Source of the DNA: Gigaspora rosea
Lineage: Eukaryota; Glomeromycota; Glomeromycetes; Diversisporales; Gigasporaceae
Reading direction: 5' to 3'
DNA: 64,000 nt
NCBI GenBank assembly: GCA_003550325.1
Contig: QKWP01001242.1
Location: 68,633-132,632, forward strand
Position numbers and translations under genes: made by a program. Positions 44,348-55,100 of this stretch are shown here, piece after piece (position 1 is the first letter of the stretch; each line of letters begins with the position of its first letter). Under the pieces are notes generated by a model. That model was not told the DNA's origin. It saw only the letters and a program-made list of their open reading frames with translations, and ran no database searches.

Positions 44348-45607
44348 GGGTAGGGTGTCAACATTTCCAATTTTATATGAATTCATTGTAGATCAACATT
44401 GTGTAACCAATGTGGAATTTGAACGCCTAATTTAAATCTAGAATATTCCACACATTTGTATACGATTTGATATCTTTTTTATTTGGTTATAATAATAATA
44501 AATTTTTATTTGAAAACGACTATGGCTTATTATAAGCTTATATAATAGTTCTAACAGTACTGATAAATAATTTTTATAATGATAATGATAATTATCATTA
44601 TTATAATTATTATTTTATTAAAATCATCAAGGCGACCAATTTTGAATTACTAATGGTTTACTTGTTTGTATTATCTTCCTTGTAAAATGCACCTACTAAT
44701 ATTTTTCAAGGGTATCCCCGCAATACATAAAAAAAAACAGGGATGTTCCTGCAATACGCCCTTTTGTAAAAGTTATTATGGAAAATTCCAATATGGCATT
44801 CTTGTAAAGTGTGCCTACTAATATTCAAGGTTATTCCTGGAAATATCTAAAGAAAAAATATAGTGTTCTTGCAAAACATACCTGAAAAGCTTTCCTAAAG
44901 CTATTATACCAGAAAGGTCAGTATGGAGTTTTTGTAAGGTATATTTGTAAATGTTTTTCCTCTTCCTGATTCTTTGTTATGATCGGGAAAGATTCAGTCA
45001 CAAAGGTTAAAACTCAAGGAAGGCAGCGTAATGTTCTTTTTATATGTAAAAAAAAAGCTTTGTTATAATAAAAAATATTATCAGAAAGTGTATTGGTATA
45101 TTTTAGTATTTTATTTGTCAGCCACTTTTTTTTTTTTTAGTCAGCAAAAAAAAAAAATTTTTTTTATTTCGTTGCTTTTTTTTTTTTTTTGTTTGCAAAA
45201 AATTTTTTTTTTTAGTTGGCAAAAAATTTTTTTTTTTAGTTGGCAAAAAATTTTTTTTTTTAGTCGGCAAAAAAATTTTTTTTTTAAAAATAAAAACTCG
45301 AATCTGATTGGGTAATGATTTGTTCTAGACTCCTAACAGAAGATTTGGCCCTTTGTGTCACCCAGGAAAAACATATAGGCTCCTCGAAAAACTTTGGCAA
45401 TATGAGAAGTAGAATTTTCTCGAATAAAACCAAAGTTTTCAAATATCATTACTATAAATAGAAAGTTTTTATCTGCATGCCATGAAATTTTGGTAAAAAC
45501 TCGTTAGAGCATTAGGAAGTTTTGCTTGTGACGAGTTTTTACTTCCTATATAAAAATTCGTGATACCATGTAGATCATATGAAAAATGATCTACGTACAC
45601 CCTACTA
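44348..45607. mobile_element. Possible large piggyBac-like element, right end mutated
   Basis: The left end TTAAGGGTAGGGTG (44344 on) with GTAGATCAACATTGTGTAACC matches the piggyBac-like MITE at 34240. The right end ATGATCTACGTACACCCTAC (45587-45606) matches its other end but lacks CCTTAA. Between them is extra sequence, including the A/T tandem repeat at 45140-45290. Two truncated copies are an alternative. Confidence 0.45.
45140..45290. repeat. A/T homopolymer tandem repeat
   Basis: Units of (T)TAGT(T/C)GGCAAAAAATTTTTTTTTT, about 24 bp long, are repeated three to five times and give a long but meaningless Phe-rich frame. Confidence 0.75.
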
Positions 45608-45747
45608 TACTAGAGCTCTAGTCCATAATCTTAATAAGAATGTTTCCATTCCATAATATTTAAAAGCGCACTACCTAAATTATTTTTGAATTAACTTACG
45701 ATATTCAAGAACGGTAATGTTTAATATGTCAAGATTAAAGAATGCAA

Positions 45748-46038
45748 CCCTATGAAAAAAATTTTCGGAAAAACATGGAAGCTGAACACAGAAACACACG
45801 TAAAAATATGTAAAAAAATACGTAAAATGTACACTTTCTGTGTTTTTGGACAGGAAAACACACTTATTTTCCGTGTTTTCTAAAATACGGAATGGCATTT
45901 TCCGTGTTTCAAAATACAGTGTGTTTTCCTGTTCAAAAACACGGAAAGTGTACATTTTACGCATTTTTTTTTTACATATTTTTACGTATGTTTCTGTGTT
46001 CAGCTTCCATGTTTTTCCGAAAATTTTTTTTCATAGGG
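45748..46038. mobile_element. 291-bp palindromic MITE
   Basis: The ends CCCTATGAAAAAAATTTTCG and CGAAAATTTTTTTTCATAGGG are complementary, and pairing extends almost to the centre through GTGTACATTTTACG and AAACACGGAAA motifs. CAA lies on both sides (45745-45747, 46039-46041), a possible 3-bp TSD. Overlapping frames on both strands reflect the palindrome. Confidence 0.85.
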
Positions 46039-46100
46039 CAATTTATGTATTTAGGCATAAGTTTAATTGCACTAGAATAATTTAATTTAACGAATGACAC

Positions 46101-46605
46101 ATTGGGGTGTTCGATATACTATGTAAATCAAAAGTATATAATAAAATGTATTTATGAAGCTTTTTTGACAAGTGATAATTTTTTAACAATTATTATGAAA
46201 ATTTAAACAGATGCATAGCCCTAATGGTTTGATAGAATTGGTCGAAATTTTGCAAAGACCAGTATTTCATCTCTACAAACAAAGTTTCAGTGCCTTTTCT
46301 TTACTTAATTATGAAATTTAATATATTAATTTTTTTTTCTAGAAACAATATGCTAGTTTTTTTCTTGAAAAAAAGGCAAAAAGAAAGAATTTAGTTTCTT
46401 TTTTCAAAAATTGCTCTGTGACTTTATTTGCAAAGACGTAATAATGGACATTGCAAACTTTCGATCAATTCTATTGAACTGTTAGGGCTGTGCATCTGTT
46501 TAAATTTGTTATAAAATTATCACTTGTCGAAAAATTTTCATTAAAAAAAATTTTATTATATGGCCACATATAGTTTGATTTGCATAGAATATCGAACACC
46601 CCAAT
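46101..46605. mobile_element. TIR element with about 190-bp arms
   Basis: The left end ATTGGGGTGTTCGATATACT and the right end ATATCGAACACCCCAAT are complementary. Deeper arms pair GATGCATAGCCCTAA with TTAGGGCTGTGCATC. The unpaired centre is about 120 bp. No TSD is visible beyond the symmetric ATT/AAT. Confidence 0.75.
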
Positions 46606-46700
46606 GAAACATGCCAATTAATAATTGACATAATATAAATAAATTAAAGAACGACACGTTGCAAAATTATTATTACTTTATTATTATTATTCCTATGTTA

Positions 46701-46840
46701 GGGTGATTCAGAATCAATGATCGGATGTTTGATTTCGAATAAAATTAGTGATGTATTCGTTTCATCTTTCATTTTCTGTTTCGGAATTTCAAGTTTTTAA
46801 ACTCTCACTTATTTTCTAATAAGTTAATTCTGAATCACCC
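46701..46840. mobile_element. 140-bp MITE, TA TSD
   Basis: GGGTGATTCAGAAT and ATTCTGAATCACCC are perfect complements, flanked by TA at 46699-46700 and 46841-46842. The TIR and TSD suggest Tc1/mariner type. Confidence 0.75.
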
Positions 46841-47192
46841 TATTCTTATTTTTTATTGTAATGTAACTTTGCGAACCCAAGAAATAAACGGTATTAAAAA
46901 ATGACATGTAATACATAGTCATTAATTACACGACAACATCGAGATTTGATGTGCGTTGTTGCGCGTTACATGACAAATCATTTATCACGACGGAAAATAT
47001 TATTTAATTGTTGCATATGCAATCTCTTATAATTAATTAAAAATAATAGTTCTATAGGGATGGCTGAAAAATAATATAAAATTACTGGAGACAAAAAACA
47101 TGATAACGAATGAACAGAAGAATGAAGTTTGTTGATAATTATTTTATTAAATATTCGATTGATCAATGATCATGTGAAGATTAATATCATAG

Positions 47193-48664
47193 TTATGAAC
47201 CTATGAAATCAACACATGAAACCACTGTGGCAGTATTCAGATTTTCAATAAATCGAATGGTATCGTCGATATCGTGTATCACATCTTTAGGCTCTCCTAA
47301 AAGTCTTTTTAATTTCGCTTCAATTATTCTATCAATATTGTTAAACCGAACATTTAGGGAATTTAGGGAGGTATTATTGCAAAGAGATTTCGCTAATGCT
47401 TCACCTCCTTCTTATGAAAGATCATTATTGTTAAGATTTAATGAAATGAGGGTGATATTCTTTAAAAGTGGAATTGCTAGTGCCTTTCCCCCCTCAAGTC
47501 CGAATCTATTGTTTTCAAGATCCAAAGAAATTAGAGCGTTATTATTACAAAGCGCCTCCGCTAAGTCTTTCCACCTTCTGATCCAAGGTTATTATGTTTA
47601 AGATCCAATGAAGCCAAGCTAACGTTCCCGCCAAGTGCATTAGCTAATGCATATCCTCCTTCCAATCCAATTTCATTACCGCTAAGATTCAATGATTCCA
47701 GAGTTTTATTTTGAAAAGTGAAATTGCTAATGCACTTCCTCCATCTGACCCAAGTTGATTATTGGAAATATTCAAAGAAGTAAGGGTAGTGTTTGCGCTA
47801 AGTGCTGCGGCTATCCCTCTGGTCCAATGCTATTACCTCCAATATTCAAAAAAGTTAGAGTCGTATTTTCGTAAAGTGCCTCCGCTAATGCTTTTCCACC
47901 TACAGGTCCAAGTTCATTATGAGAGAGATTTAATGAGTAAGGGTGGTATTCGTGCGAAGTGCGTTTGCTATTGCCCTTCCCCCATCTGCTTCAAGTTGAT
48001 TATTAAGAAGATTCAAATGAGTAAGGGAGGTGTTTTTGCAAAGCGCTCTTGCTAATGCTTTTCCACCTTCAGATCCAAGTACATTATACGTAAGATTTAA
48101 AAATGTCAAGGTAGTATTTTTGCAAAGCGCATCAGCTAATATTTGGCCTCCTTTTGGACCAAGGTCATTCAATATAAGATTCAAAGAAGTCAGGGTGGTG
48201 TTTTGGCAAAGTGCATCAGTCAATATTTTTCCTTTGTCTGATCCGAGTTTATTATTATTAAGATTCAAGGAAGTCAAGATAGTATTCTTGCAAAGTGCCT
48301 TTTTCAATTCATTTATATCTCTTAACCGATTTTTCGAAAGATTCCAACTTGAAGCACTTTTCCGATCATCTTCATCATGCTGATTGTTCTTAAGAATTTC
48401 TTCATGAAGTTCTAACGCTTTGAAATATCTATCTTCATCTAAACACTCACGTGCTTCCTTTCTCATATTCTCAAGTATATCATCCTCATGCGCTGAAAAA
48501 TTTGTGCTTGTTGAATAAGGCGGAAATGTTGTAACTGCCGTTATTTGATGTGAGTTTGAATTTGCAGTACCAGACGAATATGTTGTGGCTGCAGTGATTT
48601 CATGCGGGTTAATGGTAACAGGCCAACAAGTTGATGATGATGATGTCGCGAATTCAAATGACAT
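47193..48664 (-). pseudogene. Leucine-rich-repeat (RNI-type) region, 3' part of a BTB-BACK gene
   Basis: From 48664 a Ser/Thr/His-rich linker leads to a helical segment (EDRYFKALELHEEIL) and then to about 11-12 repeats of roughly 28 residues of the form L..NT.LT.LNL..N.LG..GG..LA.AL, typical of ribonuclease-inhibitor-like LRRs. The first five repeats are intact (to 47930). A TGA stop and several frameshifts follow, but repeats can be traced to about 47260, then a short tail with stop near 47193. Such arrays form curved protein-binding surfaces. The upstream neighbour is a BTB-BACK gene on the same strand, only about 100 bases away, with a one-frame offset between them. A fused BTB-BACK-LRR gene broken by a frameshift is therefore likely. 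Confidence 0.75.
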
Positions 48665-48951
48665 AGGATGATCATAATTTCGCTAGCAGGTTCTGTATTT
48701 CTAGTGGGTAATGTTGGTGCTAAAATTACACGAGGTGGAAGAATTTTTGATGATATTTGTCGGTTTGGTGACATAAGCTTATTTGTTATATCTTTCCAAA
48801 GAAATTTTCAAGGATTTGATGGTATGGTTGTACATTATCGATAATCTCATCACCAGATATTTGAAAATAACGGATATGAGGTAAGCAATTTCGCAAAGTT
48901 GTCTTTAAAGATAAAAAATTTTCATGAGTCCAATCTTCAGGATCTGATGGC

Positions 48952-49288
48952 CAGTGAAAAAGATTTGAAATTTTTTTTTTGTTCTTTGGGAACTTAAAAT
49001 ATTAAATTTATGTTCCCAAAAAATTTTTAATGTTCCTATAACTAAATTTCTCTTTCTCTCTCTCTCTCTCTTTCTCTCTCTTTCTCTTTCTCTCTCTATC
49101 TCACTCTCTCACTCTCTCACTCTCTCTTATGTAAAAAAATGTAAAAAAACTATTTCTATAGGGAACACAAATTATAACTTTTATGTTCCCACTTTGTTCC
49201 TAATAGGGAACATAAATTCTAAATTTAGTGTTCCTAAATTTTTTTAAATGTTCCTGAGAACACTGGGAATATCAAATCTTTAACACTG
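48952..49288. mobile_element. hAT-type MITE (337 bp) inserted in the BACK coding region
   Basis: The left end CAGTGAAAAAGATTTGAAAT and the reverse-complemented right end CAGTGTTAAAGATTTGATAT are flanked by CTGATGGC at 48944-48951 and 49289-49296, an exact 8-bp duplication. Element plus one duplication is 345 bp (115 codons), and conceptual removal rejoins GLPS to DPEDW in frame. The interior includes GGGAAC/GTTCCC inverted motifs and a CT microsatellite. Confidence 0.9.
49050..49126. repeat. CT-rich microsatellite
   Basis: (CT)n with TTCTCT and CACTCT variants, inside the hAT MITE. Confidence 0.9.
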
Positions 49289-49679
49289 CTGATGGCAAGC
49301 CTGGGTTTTGGGCAATTCCCCATTTGATAACATAATTCCAAATTTTTACTTCTTCCATCTGCAAGTCATCTCGACTAATAATTGAAACTAATGTGTTTTC
49401 TTGAAGCGAGACGAAGTCTTCCGATTCAAAAATCTTATCAGGATATTTTACTATAATATCATTGCACATTTTTGTAATTCTTGAAGTTTATTATTTTTGA
49501 AAATTTTTTTATAAATATGAGTAAAATTTAAACGGAGCCAATGAGCTTCCGTTTCAATTAAATGAGTTTCAAGGTATTTAGCTAATTCATTAAAAAGAAA
49601 TTCGCAAGTAATAAGCATAAGCTCAAAAATAAATGATGCATTATGATTTTCAAGTAAGACTACTCCTCCATAAATATAT

Positions 49680-49756
49680 CTATATAAATTTTAAATATAT
49701 TTTAGATTTCTTCTTGCTACTTGATATAAATTAAAAATCTAATATAAATAGCTTAC
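49680..49756 (-). other. Intron of the BTB-BACK gene (77 bp)
   Basis: On the minus strand GTAAGC donor and TATATAG acceptor. Phase 2 at the upstream exon (two A) plus one A downstream gives Lys and keeps the BTB reading frame. Confidence 0.75.
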
Positions 49757-50141
49757 TTGATGATAATCTCAAATTGTTGGATTGTAAGGTTTTTTAAATT
49801 AAGCGTTTTAATGTTGTTCTCATCTTTTCTGATATTTGCCAATTCATTACAAAAGTATAAAGATCTATATTTTAAAATTGCCGAATGTGCTTGAAATATT
49901 TCAGCATTTGGAGATTCACCAACATTAATAACAATATTAAAATCTTCTTTGTCATCAAGTAGTTCAAGATAATTATTTGAAAGTTTTTCAAAAAATTTTA
50001 TTACCATCTTGAATATATGTGAAATCTTAATTTTCGATGAATTCGTATGTAAGTACTGACATTTAAAAGAAGTGCACCGAATAAAGAAAACAGCAGCAGG
50101 AATTTAAGTACTTCAAATTTCCAAGCCTGATTATATTAGGT

Positions 50142-51074
50142 AGTGATAGAGTTTTGCGTTGCGTTCGTACGCAGCTGATCAGATAGCTAATCAGGGATAC
50201 TCCAGTTAAATCAGGTAATGCAAAGTCGTAAGCCGATCGGCTTAGCTGAGCTATTTAACGGCTCTGCTAACTAACGGTTCAGCTTGTGCTACGTGGAGCC
50301 GGTTTAGAGCTGTGAGCCGATTACATAATATGCCAACTAATTATTAATAATAAACTTTCATATTGATAATAAATTTTAATACTTATACTGTAATAAACTT
50401 TATATTTATAATAAATAAAATGCAATATTTTTGTAAACTATTTTTATAAATATTTTTTTTTCCTTTTTGGTACTTTCTCGTTCAAATAGATCTTAACATC
50501 CTTTCTTGTATTAATTTTCAAAACTCACCAGACTCTTTGCAGCGTGTACACCTTTCTGAAAAACGCGTACAAGCTATTATTTGTACTGGCTCATGGTTGG
50601 AACACGGCATTAAGTATCAAAACTAATAATTTTAAAAATCCGATTTTTATTTTATTTTATTTTTTAAACAATTTTTTCTGTTTTGCACATTCGCAAATTA
50701 TTACTTACTGAAATACAAAATATCTTTGCATGTATTTGAAAATTAGTGGGACACGTGATGAATATCATTTTCGCCCAGTACAAACATACCGCGATAATAT
50801 ATGGCCGAAAATGATATTATCGAAAAACTATACTATGCTGTTATAACCGAAAATAATTATAGAAATTTGGATGATAAAATTCATCACATGTCCCACTAAT
50901 TTCAAATCAGCTGTAACGCTAAATTCAATTTAAAATAAATTTTCCAATTTAGAGCCGTCGGCTCTTAAACGGCTAGCTAAAAAATGGTTCAGCTAAACAA
51001 TGGCACGGCTAAAATACGGCTCGGCTCTGTTATAGCCAGCTGTTAGCCGAGCGGAGCCGGTAATTTGCATCACT
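50142..51074. mobile_element. Possible GGCTC-rich transposon remnant
   Basis: The left end TAGTGATAGAGTTTTGCG and the reverse-complemented right end TAGTGATGCAAATTACCG are similar. Next to both ends, GAGCC/GGCTC, AACGGC and TTAGC motifs recur in opposite orientation. The middle is AT-rich and contains the nested palindrome at 50734-50916. Ends of TAGTGATG type would fit hAT, but no TSD was found. Confidence 0.45.
50734..50916. mobile_element. Small palindromic MITE
   Basis: ATTTGAAAATTAGTGGGACA pairs with TGTCCCACTAATTTCAAAT, and the interior has GAAAATGATATTATCG motifs. A related end, GATTTGAAAATTAATGGGAC, occurs at 53643. Confidence 0.6.
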
Positions 51075-51079
51075 ATATG

Positions 51080-51910
51080 AATGTAATGTCATTGCATCGT
51101 TTGCATATGATCTTTCGCCTTCCTTTTTGTCGATCGATGACCCCCGCTGATTCTATGGCGCAGGCGTGTGACTCCCGCCAGGGACTCCGAAAATTATGGA
51201 CCCATAATTTTACATAAATTTTGATTTTGGGGATTAAAAAGCCAAAGTTTTTGCATGATTTTAGCAGATTGATTTGGTACAGGTCACATGTCTATTAATT
51301 GCTATTAATCTGATTGGTTGTGTTCATATGATTCAAAATTTCGATAATTTTTTTGAATGGTGTTACAGAAATTTTGAGTAAATTTTGATTGTCATTTTAA
51401 TTTACCTTGTAATAGTTAGTATGAGTTCGAATAAGTTGTATGATATTTCCCTTTTTGGTAAAAGGCTTAGTGCATATGATGGTTCCAAACCACTGATTTT
51501 GGTTTCGAACCCTCTGCAGTGGTCTGAGACCCGCCAGGTTGGTCCAGAACTACTGATGTTGGTCTGAAGCCCTTGATGTTGGTTTCGAACTGATAGATTT
51601 TGAAAGGTCTAAATACGATAGCTGAACTCAATACATTGATAGATAGAAGATAGACAATATTAATAATAATAAATAAATCATGCCATTCTTTGCTCTAACT
51701 AAATGAATACATTCCTTGATAATCGTTATCATTTATTCCGAATCCCCTAATAAACATACATTCCGCATAACCTATGCTTACAACCCTGAGCTAATTCGAC
51801 CTCACGTTAGCCAAGTCTCTCCCACGGTTGTAACAATGGCAATAATTCAAAAGTCACGTGAATTACATGACGTGACCCGAATTATGAAATTTAATTTCTT
51901 AATGCGTCTT
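51080..51910. other. Intergenic stretch; short GGTT-repeat patch
   Basis: No gene is recognised. At 51480-51595 a roughly 27-bp unit (TGGTTTCGAACC, TGGTCTGAGACC, TTGGTCCAGAAC, TTGGTCTGAAGC, TTGGTTTCGAAC) is repeated with variation. The 65-codon frame 51716-51913 has no recognisable domain and ends where a transposon inserts. Confidence 0.4.
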
Positions 51911-52064
51911 TAGGGTGTCCAGGATTATGATCCGGTAAATGCCAAATTATGCATCCGGTAAATTGCAAATTATGCAAATTAAGGATTAAGGTTAAAAAAA
52001 AATTTGCTGACCAACCAAATTTCAAGAACTTCTGTAATGCAAGACAAATTTTATAACCGTCTAT

Positions 52065-52465
52065 TAGGGTGTCCAGGATTATGCGATGCGATGAGGTAAA
52101 TTATGTGTGTGATCTGAGGTTGATTATGCGTTGGATGCGAAAAAAATTTAAAATTATGCGATCGATTATGCGACTTTTTATTATTGTACACTATATGTAA
52201 TTGTTTCTATTCTTCAGAATTTTTCGGACGCTTACTGACCGTACTCGTAATTTAGGTTCATTCATTTTCTACATCGGAACTTTTCAGAACATATATTACT
52301 CTGTCCCCAAATTACAATTAAGTTCTGAATGAATTTAACCAACCAATCATATTTCATCCACGTGATCTGAGTGCTTTTTTTGTTCGAATTATGCGAAGCA
52401 TATGCGATGTGAAAATTTGGTAAATTATGCGCATATTATGCTTTCACATAATCCTGGACACCCTG
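52065..52465. mobile_element. Nested hAT-type MITE of the same family, exact 8-bp TSD
   Basis: The ends TAGGGTGTCCAGGATTATGC and (reverse complement) CAGGGTGTCCAGGATTATGT are flanked by CCGTCTAT at 52057-52064 and 52466-52473. It is 401 bp, with many ATTATGCGA direct repeats. Confidence 0.9.
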
Positions 52466-52529
52466 CCGTCTATGAAATTGTTTTTACGTGTTATAAAATT
52501 TTATTATATAAATAATATTAGTGATACAA

Positions 52530-52960
52530 ATCGATGAAAATTTTTCAATCGATTAGTTGATAGATCATTTTATCCAACTAATCAATTAATCGATTTTATT
52601 CAACTAATCGATTAGTTGGCCAATCCATTAATCGACTAATCGATTAATCGAATCGATTGACCAACTAATTGATTGGCCAACTAATTGATTAGTTGAATAA
52701 ATAATAAACGAAACTTGGTAAAATACATATAAGGTAGCAACTGAAACAGCTGGGTTGATATTCTTATATGATCGGTTGATTAAACAACCAATTGTCTAGT
52801 CGATTAATTGACCAATCGACTAGTCAATTAATCGATTAGTTGGCCAATCGACTAATCGATTAGTCGACTAATCGATTAATCGACTAAGTTGGGTCTGTAA
52901 AATTCAAATCGATTAGTTGTCAACTTTACAACTAATCGATTAATTCGATTTTCGATTCGT
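52530..52960. repeat. Dense AATCGATTAGT / ACTAATCGATT array
   Basis: More than 20 near-palindromic 8-11-mers of the CGATTAGT / ACTAATCG type sit in two blocks (52545-52695 and 52770-52955). The blocks are separated by unique sequence and are roughly inverted to each other (ends TGATACAAATCGATGAA and TTCGATTCGTATCACTAAATG). It may be the subterminal arrays of a nested transposon. Confidence 0.65.
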
Positions 52961-53617
52961 ATCACTAAATGATAATTTCATACTCTAACCTTATTGCAAG
53001 ATTTTATCCCTAATCTAAAAGCACGAAATTTTACTAGAAATTGTTTGTGTTCTAATTTTGCCCGTGGTATGTACTAAAATTATCTACAACTTACATTGTA
53101 CAACCAATAGTGTGTATAATCAATAATTGTTACTACATTCGAGGTGTTAAGAATATCAGTATGTGATTTTAGTATGATTTTATCAATAGAATTTGCTTAA
53201 TTATCATGCCTCATAGAATTTAGGGTTAGCTCTACCAGAAATTATGATTAATTTCAGCTGGGTTGTTAGAGAGTGATGGTACACATCCGTACCATACTGA
53301 TTTGTAATCCCCTATATTCGGATCTATTGATTTTAAAGTGTAGATACTATGATAGTTTAGCCAGCATTATTTACATGATCCTACTTGGAATTAGCCAGCG
53401 TTAGAGTATAATATAGGCCGACTTGATAATACACTCTGTAATTTAATCTGTGTAATGACAATTGACCAATAGAAATTCCTTTATATGAGAGAAAGGATAA
53501 ATTATGCGAGATTATGTAGGCTTCTTTAAATTATGCGAAATCGCATATTTTATGCGCTATAAGGTGAATTATGTGAATTTTATGCCAGATCATAATCCTG
53601 GACACTCTATGCGTCTT

Positions 53618-54147
53618 CCAAATAAAATCACATTTACAGCTGATTTGAAAATTAATGGGACACGTGATGAATTTTATGATGATCATCAGTGTTATAAATT
53701 AAAAAATTTTATTGGCAAATTTAAATCTATGTGCGCTGCGCCTACTGAGCCGATCCAATTTATCACAGATCATCAGCAAATTTCGGTTTATTTTTCAGTA
53801 ATAAAAGTATATTTTTGATAATATATTTTTCAGCCGGTACAAAATATATCACGATAATATGGAGTGCTCCGTATTAAAAGGGCCCATTTTTACAATTTTT
53901 TTTAAAAATGAGTTTTTATTAAATTCATGTAAATTTTGACATGATTGATATTTTTCAATTATTAATGAAAGTCGATTTGCATAATAAAAAATCAAGATAG
54001 TATAAAAAGAAAAATTACATGAGGCTGCATAGAGCCAACACATCACAAGATTATCCGACAGTCACATGCCATCTTTAACCAATCAAAATCGTGAAATTTA
54101 ATTAATTCCAGATTAGTCCGAAAATCAAAACAAATGGTTAAACTTAA
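53618..54147. other. Intergenic stretch, nothing recognised
   Basis: A relative of the 50.7-kb palindromic MITE end occurs at 53640. The 104-codon frame at 53504-53818 spans a transposon junction (end of the 51911-53609 element) and is therefore not called. Confidence 0.4.
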
Positions 54148-54505
54148 GGGTAGGGTGAATGTAGATCATTGTTAATAGTGATTACGTTGTAATCATATGA
54201 AATAAGGTGATCGACCAATCACGATTGTAAACAACATAGATTTAACCAATCAGAATTAATCATTTTTGTGTAACTAAGGAAAATTTAAGCCAACTTAGGA
54301 AAACTTTACAACATATAAAAGTATAATTTTTTCAAATACTATATTTATTAAAATTTTACTATGATAAAAAGAGTATTTTGTACTACATATTATAAAATTT
54401 TTGGCTAAATTAATAATAACTGTGAAAAGTTTATTTGTAGCACATTTTTATTTTCTCATTGTACCACTAAAATCATATGATAAATGATCTATGTTCACCC
54501 TACCC
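54148..54505. mobile_element. piggyBac-like MITE, TTAA TSD
   Basis: The left end GGGTAGGGTGAATGTAGATC and the right end GATCTATGTTCACCCTACCC are flanked by TTAA (54144-54147, 54506-54509). It is 358 bp. Same family as 34240-34559. Confidence 0.9.
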
Positions 54506-54509
54506 TTAA

Positions 54510-55100
54510 TTATCTCAAAATGAGTTAAATATAAAAATGAGCTCTTTTACATATATCAGCTAAAAATTATATTATCAAAAAACTATTTATACTGATATTA
54601 CTGAAAAATAATTTTCAAATTTGGATGACATCGAAAAATTCTTTACGGTAAATCATAGAATCAACCAAATACTGAATGTCATGATATTAAGTATGTTACA
54701 ATAAATCACTATAAACGTAGTAAATGACTAAAGTTCAAAATCCATAAGTAGATTATAAATCCATCTGAAATCTGAATCTACTTAGTTTCTATAATGTAAT
54801 TATGTAATGATAAATAAAATATAGAATGCAATCGATTCTGTTTTATTAAAAGTTGGCCAAGTCAACTAATTTTAATCTGCTTATTACATTGCAAGTGTAA
54901 ATGGGCGCTACTTGTACCCTTACAACTTTTATAAGGCCTAATAAAAGTTTTTTTTTGTACTAAATAAATATTATTTTTTGATATAAGTAAAGCTATAAAG
55001 CAGGTTCTTGTGCATCTACTAGTAAAATTTTATTAACTGTTAAAATCAGACCAGCAGATAAGAAGATATGATAAAAACGTCTTTAAAATTCTTTAAATTA
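54510..55100. other. AT-rich stretch, nothing recognised
   Basis: No coding frame or delimited repeat; a segment at 54590-54640 resembles the interior of the 50.7-kb MITE. Confidence 0.4.

Larger units (their letters stand above)
48665..50007 (-). pseudogene. BTB-BACK domain gene, interrupted by a transposon
   Basis: Exon 1 (50007-49757) encodes a BTB/POZ domain: FEKLSNNYLELLDDKEDFN, then FQAHSAILKYRSLYF and NIKTLNLKNLT, matching the H..vLa.rS.yF core. After a 77-bp intron, exon 2 begins YIYGGVV, the end of BTB, and passes into BACK. A one-base deletion in an A run near 49462 shifts the frame. The BACK part reaches GLPS at 49297, where a hAT MITE is inserted, and resumes with DPEDWTHENF, then RNCLPHIRYF, then SSKILPPRVIL. 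In related fungal proteins a TLDc domain usually follows; here the LRR region follows. BTB-BACK proteins act as substrate adaptors for cullin-3 ubiquitin ligases. Confidence 0.8.
51911..53609. mobile_element. hAT-type non-autonomous element (1.7 kb), exact 8-bp TSD
   Basis: The left end TAGGGTGTCCAGGATTATGA and the reverse-complemented right end TAGAGTGTCCAGGATTATGA are flanked by TGCGTCTT at 51903-51910 and 53610-53617. There is no transposase frame. The interior contains a second copy of the same family (52065-52465) with its own TSD, and the AATCGATTAGT array. TTATGCGA-like motifs recur near the ends. Confidence 0.85.

Noticed and set aside
47203-48383. Plus-strand frames of 97-132 codons with repeated FKEVRVVF-like phrases
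   Set aside because: They are antisense shadows of the minus-strand leucine-rich repeats.
53504-53818. 104-codon plus-strand frame
   Set aside because: It begins inside the 51911-53609 hAT element and crosses its right TSD; no domain is visible.
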